Of a stretch of DNA of 22,862 bases, positions 21,769 through 22,862 are shown piece after piece. Under the pieces are notes generated by a model. That model did no database searches. It was not told the origin of the DNA and saw only the letters and a program-made list of their open reading frames with translations. Each line of letters opens with the position of its first letter. Positions within the stretch are counted from its first letter, which is position 1. The DNA comes from UBA8437 sp003445035 (GTDB lineage Bacteria > Planctomycetota > Planctomycetia > Planctomycetales > Planctomycetaceae): contig CALCHI010000050.1 of the NCBI GenBank assembly GCA_937901285.1, forward strand, positions 1 to 22,862, read 5' to 3'. Made by a program: the position numbers and the translations under genes.

Positions 21769-22862
21769 ATGAGCCAGTTTGACCAGTGGATCGATCGCCT
21801 GGCCCGTCGGGTTCGCTTCGGCGAATTCCTGCACCGGGCCGCCAACTGGCTGGCGGTCTACCTGCTGGCGGTCGGTGCCCTGATCCTGGCCGGCAAGCTG
21901 CTGGTGCCCCGTGAGATCTGGCCGGGTCCACTGGGTAGCGGTTACCGTCCCGCGGTCAGTTGGTTGCTGGTTCTCTGTGGCCTGGGTTCGGCCGTGTTGC
22001 TGGTCATCAGCTGGTGGAAGTCCGAGCGGAGTCGCCTGTCGCGGACCGACCTGGTCGCCTGGCTTGATCGTCGACTTGGAGTCGGCGGCCTGCTGATGAC
22101 ACTCAGCGAAACCGCCACGGCAGCCGATGACCAGGCCGCGTCCTGGGCGACGGCATTACCCGAGCACCAGGAGGTATGGCGGAAGTCGATGCCGCCGGTC
22201 CGACCCAGGCGGTTCACCAGTCACCTGGCTGTCCCGGTGGTGTTCGCGATCGTGGCCTGCGTGGTTCCCTGGCGGCTGGCCTTTTCGAGTTCGACGCTCC
22301 AGAACACCGTCGGACAACGGGAGACCCAGGAACTGGTCCAGTTGCTCGAGGAACTGAAAGAGGCGGGCGTGCTGGAACAGCAGGAGCAGGAGAAACTGGA
22401 CGAGGAGATCCAGAAGCTGGCCGAGGACACCAGCCGGTCGCCGCTGACTCATGAAAAATGGGAGACGGTCGATTCGCTCCGTGAGCGAATGCAAATGCGA
22501 CTGGATTCCTCGGCCCGTTCGCTCGACAAGGCGCTGTTGGCCATCACGTCTCTCGAGTCGGCCGAGTTCGACTCCAACGGCGAGTTGACCGACCTCGACC
22601 CGGAGTACTCCGAGCAGTTGCTCGAAGATATCCGCGATGCGTTGAAGAATACGTCGATTGACGAGTTGCCTCCGAGCCTCCAGGACCTGGCCCGTCGCTA
22701 CAGGCGGCAGCAGGCCGGGCAGGATGGTGAGGGCCAAAAGGGTGAAGACGGGAAAGAACGGAAAGGCCAGGGGAAGCAGGCGGGGCGGGATGGCAAGGAC
22801 CAGGCGAAGGGGAAAGGGCGGAAGGGCCAGGGGAAGCAGGCCGGTGACAAGTCCGGCCGCCA
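21769..22862 (+). CDS. Membrane protein with coiled-coil and Lys/Gly/Gln-rich region, cut by right edge
   Basis: The first 364 residues are visible. Two hydrophobic helices (about 26-44 and 63-83) and a third (152-170) are followed by a long charged helical region (about 180-312: ELVQLLEELKEAGVLEQQEQEKLDEEIQKLAED) predicted to be coiled coil, and then a low-complexity tail from about 312 rich in Lys, Gly and Gln with a repeated RKGQGKQAG unit. Proteins of this layout occur in planctomycete MoxR/DUF58/VWA-type gene clusters, but none of those genes is in the window, so this is only a hint. ATG 21769 is chosen because the frame opens there with a plausible N-terminus; the C-terminus is missing. 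Confidence 0.8.
   Translation, partial: MSQFDQWIDRLARRVRFGEFLHRAANWLAVYLLAVGALILAGKLLVPREIWPGPLGSGYRPAVSWLLVLCGLGSAVLLVISWWKSERSRLSRTDLVAWLDRRLGVGGLLMTLSETATAADDQAASWATALPEHQEVWRKSMPPVRPRRFTSHLAVPVVFAIVACVVPWRLAFSSSTLQNTVGQRETQELVQLLEELKEAGVLEQQEQEKLDEEIQKLAEDTSRSPLTHEKWETVDSLRERMQMRLDSSARSLDKALLAITSLESAEFDSNGELTDLDPEYSEQLLEDIRDALKNTSIDELPPSLQDLARRYRRQQAGQDGEGQKGEDGKERKGQGKQAGRDGKDQAKGKGRKGQGKQAGDKSGR
22750..22840 (+). repeat. Direct repeat, 31 bases with a 60-base period, coding the Lys/Gly/Gln tail
   Basis: 22750-22780 and 22810-22840 match at 28 of 31 bases and encode the RKGQGKQAG unit twice, 20 residues apart. It is inside the right-end gene and may continue beyond the window. Confidence 0.7.

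Overview
The window is a high-GC, gene-dense bacterial segment that almost certainly comes from a planctomycete (phylum Planctomycetota). The main evidence is an operon of three lineage-typical genes: a Tat-exported DUF1501 protein, a DUF1549/DUF1553 protein with a CX4CH and a CXXCH haem motif, and a cytochrome-c/WD40 fusion. A TIGR04138 (Minf_1886-like) protein supports this. I cannot name a genus. There is no stretch longer than 300 bases without a gene, and I saw no tRNA, rRNA, CRISPR array, insertion sequence or phage gene.

Layout. 1-1885, minus strand: a Minf_1886-family protein, a membrane-anchored unknown and an enolase-superfamily enzyme cut by the left edge, linked by TGATG and GTGA overlaps. 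1912-6007, minus: lipB-like, lipA, a small lipoyl-fold protein, holB and ricT. The first four overlap, and ricT also has its own likely promoter. 6056-8993, minus: an ABC-2 type permease and a full-length ABC exporter half whose ATPase motifs are nearly all replaced. 9178-16295, minus: DUF1501, DUF1549/1553, cytochrome-WD40 and acylphosphatase, behind a good sigma70-like promoter. 16346-16772, minus: csrA and a small possible ORF upstream of it. 17014-18968, plus: a Gfo/Idh/MocA oxidoreductase and an RNase Z-like metallo-hydrolase, converging on a Uma2-family gene (18965-19558, minus). 19680-21652, plus: a GNAT acetyltransferase, an RfbD-like reductase and a small protein resembling the C-terminal half of a Gfo/Idh enzyme. 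21769 to the right edge, plus: a membrane protein with a long coiled-coil and Lys/Gly/Gln-rich tail.

The most interesting signal is in the lipoate operon. LipA has all its cysteines, but the LipB-like protein lacks both members of the catalytic Lys/Cys dyad, and the co-translated lipoyl domain has serine where the lipoylated lysine should be. All three frames are open and tightly coupled, so this looks like a maintained, repurposed module rather than decay. It is fused to replication and cell-regulation genes (holB, ricT). The neighbouring ABC exporter is a second apparent pseudoenzyme. Possible CsrA control of the cytochrome operon next to csrA is a weaker lead.
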